In this document: positions 5,140 through 5,882 of the stretch, in pieces
How positions within the stretch are numbered: the stretch's first letter is position 1
Layout of the letters: the number at the start of each line of letters is the position of its first letter
Source: Thermoflexales bacterium
Lineage (GTDB): Bacteria; Chloroflexota; Anaerolineae; Fen-1058
DNA length: 5,882 bases
NCBI GenBank assembly: GCA_030834835.1
Contig: JAUQXD010000559.1
Span: forward strand, 1 to 5,882
Reading direction: 5' to 3'
Position numbers and translations under genes: made by a program
Notes under the pieces: generated by a model
What the model saw: the letters and a program-made list of their open reading frames with translations, nothing else
Databases searched by the model: none
Told to the model about the DNA's origin: nothing

Positions 5140-5882
5140 ATGGCTCTCTCCAGCGCCGAACTGTACGCGCTGATCCTGGCGGCGTTGACTTATCTGCAAG
5201 ATGACGGCCATCAGTTTGAGCGCGGCATTGAGAAGGCCCACCTCACACCGGACGAGTTCTGGCTGCTCAATCGGTTCCGGTATTTCCCCGGCTCAGTCGC
5301 GCCCGGCGACTTTTTGACCTTCGGTCCCTACACGTCCGCCTCGATCTACGAACGCAATCTTGAAGCGCTGGTCGGCAAGAAATATGCCGAGAGCCTGGAG
5401 CCGGGCCGGTATCGATCGAGCGACAGCGGCCGCAAACTGATCGAGACGCTGTATCGCGATCACTTCAACGCGATTGCCAGGCACAACGCGCTGCCCGAAG
5501 CCGACGTGCACCGGCTGGGCGCGTTGGCCGATCGGGCGGTGACGGCTGCCGTGCGCCAACCCGACGTGCCCGCGCCGCTGACCAATGCCGCGCGCAGCAC
5601 CTTCCCCGACATCGATCAGCCGTGGGTGTATGCCGAGCGGCGCGTGGTGGCGATGGCGCTGTTCCGCGGCGACGCGCACATTGCGGCCTGGCGCGACGAC
5701 GGCTGGAGCGGCCCGCGCATCGAAGTCAGCACGGTTCTGTTCAACGCGACCGAGCGCCTGACTGCCGCGCAACTGCGCGAAGCCACGGCCCGCCTCGACG
5801 ACAAGGACTTCAAGTCGGCGGTCGCCGCGCTGCATTCCGGCGGCGAAGTCGCCCACAACCTCGACGATCAGTACGCCCTCAC
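5140..5882 (+). CDS. Unrecognised protein with winged-helix-like segments (3' end outside window)
   Basis: The frame runs open from ATG 5140 to the window edge, giving 247 complete codons without a stop. It is supported by AAGGGG 8 bases upstream and a strong promoter. I do not recognise the family. No signal peptide or membrane segment is seen, so it is probably cytoplasmic, and no cysteine is present. Residues about 66-106 (SASIYERNLEALVGKKYAES, then GRYRSSDSGRKLIETLY) resemble the recognition helix, wing and final helix of MarR-type winged-helix domains, where a wing ending Y-x-x-(S/T)-x-x-G-R is usual. Residues about 207-247 (LTAAQLREATARLDDKDF, then AVAALHSGGEV and QYAL) look like a second such unit, cut by the edge. 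Between them is a segment with Trp at 162, 184 and 189. A DNA-binding regulator is the best guess. Codon use is like that of its neighbours, with no sign of recent transfer. Confidence 0.8.
   Translation, partial: MALSSAELYALILAALTYLQDDGHQFERGIEKAHLTPDEFWLLNRFRYFPGSVAPGDFLTFGPYTSASIYERNLEALVGKKYAESLEPGRYRSSDSGRKLIETLYRDHFNAIARHNALPEADVHRLGALADRAVTAAVRQPDVPAPLTNAARSTFPDIDQPWVYAERRVVAMALFRGDAHIAAWRDDGWSGPRIEVSTVLFNATERLTAAQLREATARLDDKDFKSAVAALHSGGEVAHNLDDQYAL

Noticed and set aside
5293..5856. Minus-strand open frame opposite the last gene (187 codons)
   Set aside because: The plus-strand frame has a promoter, a ribosome binding site and protein-like composition across the same span. The minus frame is again rich in Arg and His and has none of these.

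Overview
This is a gene-dense bacterial window of high GC content. Every supported gene lies on the + strand: the C-terminal part of an M1 zinc aminopeptidase, a histidine phosphatase (phosphoglycerate-mutase-like), the AAA+ ATPase RarA/MgsA, the Hsp90-family chaperone HtpG, and the start of an unrecognised protein with winged-helix-like segments that runs off the right edge. The RarA and HtpG sequences, together with an exported-type M1 peptidase of this form, look most like Chloroflexota (Anaerolineae-like). That placement comes from remembered resemblance and no alignment was run, so confidence is moderate.

Layout. Positions 2-817 hold the aminopeptidase, whose N-terminus is outside the window. 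After 66 bases of degenerate short repeats comes the phosphatase (884-1513). Only 25 bases later rarA starts at 1539, with a perfect TATAAT box placed so close that its mRNA should be leaderless or nearly so. The 205-base gap after rarA holds a long hairpin-forming repeat array, a T-rich stretch, a second repeat array and a good ribosome binding site for htpG (3169-5010). Between htpG and the last gene (start 5140) lie an 18-19 bp hairpin, then a near-consensus sigma-70-type promoter with a perfect palindrome in its spacer, then an inverted repeat at the expected transcription start, then a clear ribosome binding site.

How the genes relate. RarA (stalled replication forks) and HtpG (protein folding) are maintenance functions. 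The peptidase and phosphatase are generic enzymes whose substrates cannot be read from the sequence. The genes do not form an evident pathway, and I see no mobile element, CRISPR array, RNA gene or defence cassette. The most unusual signal is in the gaps: all four multi-base gaps except the short one before rarA contain quasi-periodic 7-base repeats. Each gap has a different heptamer, and in three gaps a repeat run is followed by partly complementary sequence that can fold back on it. The second point of interest is the compact, operator-like promoter of the last gene, which may encode its own regulator.
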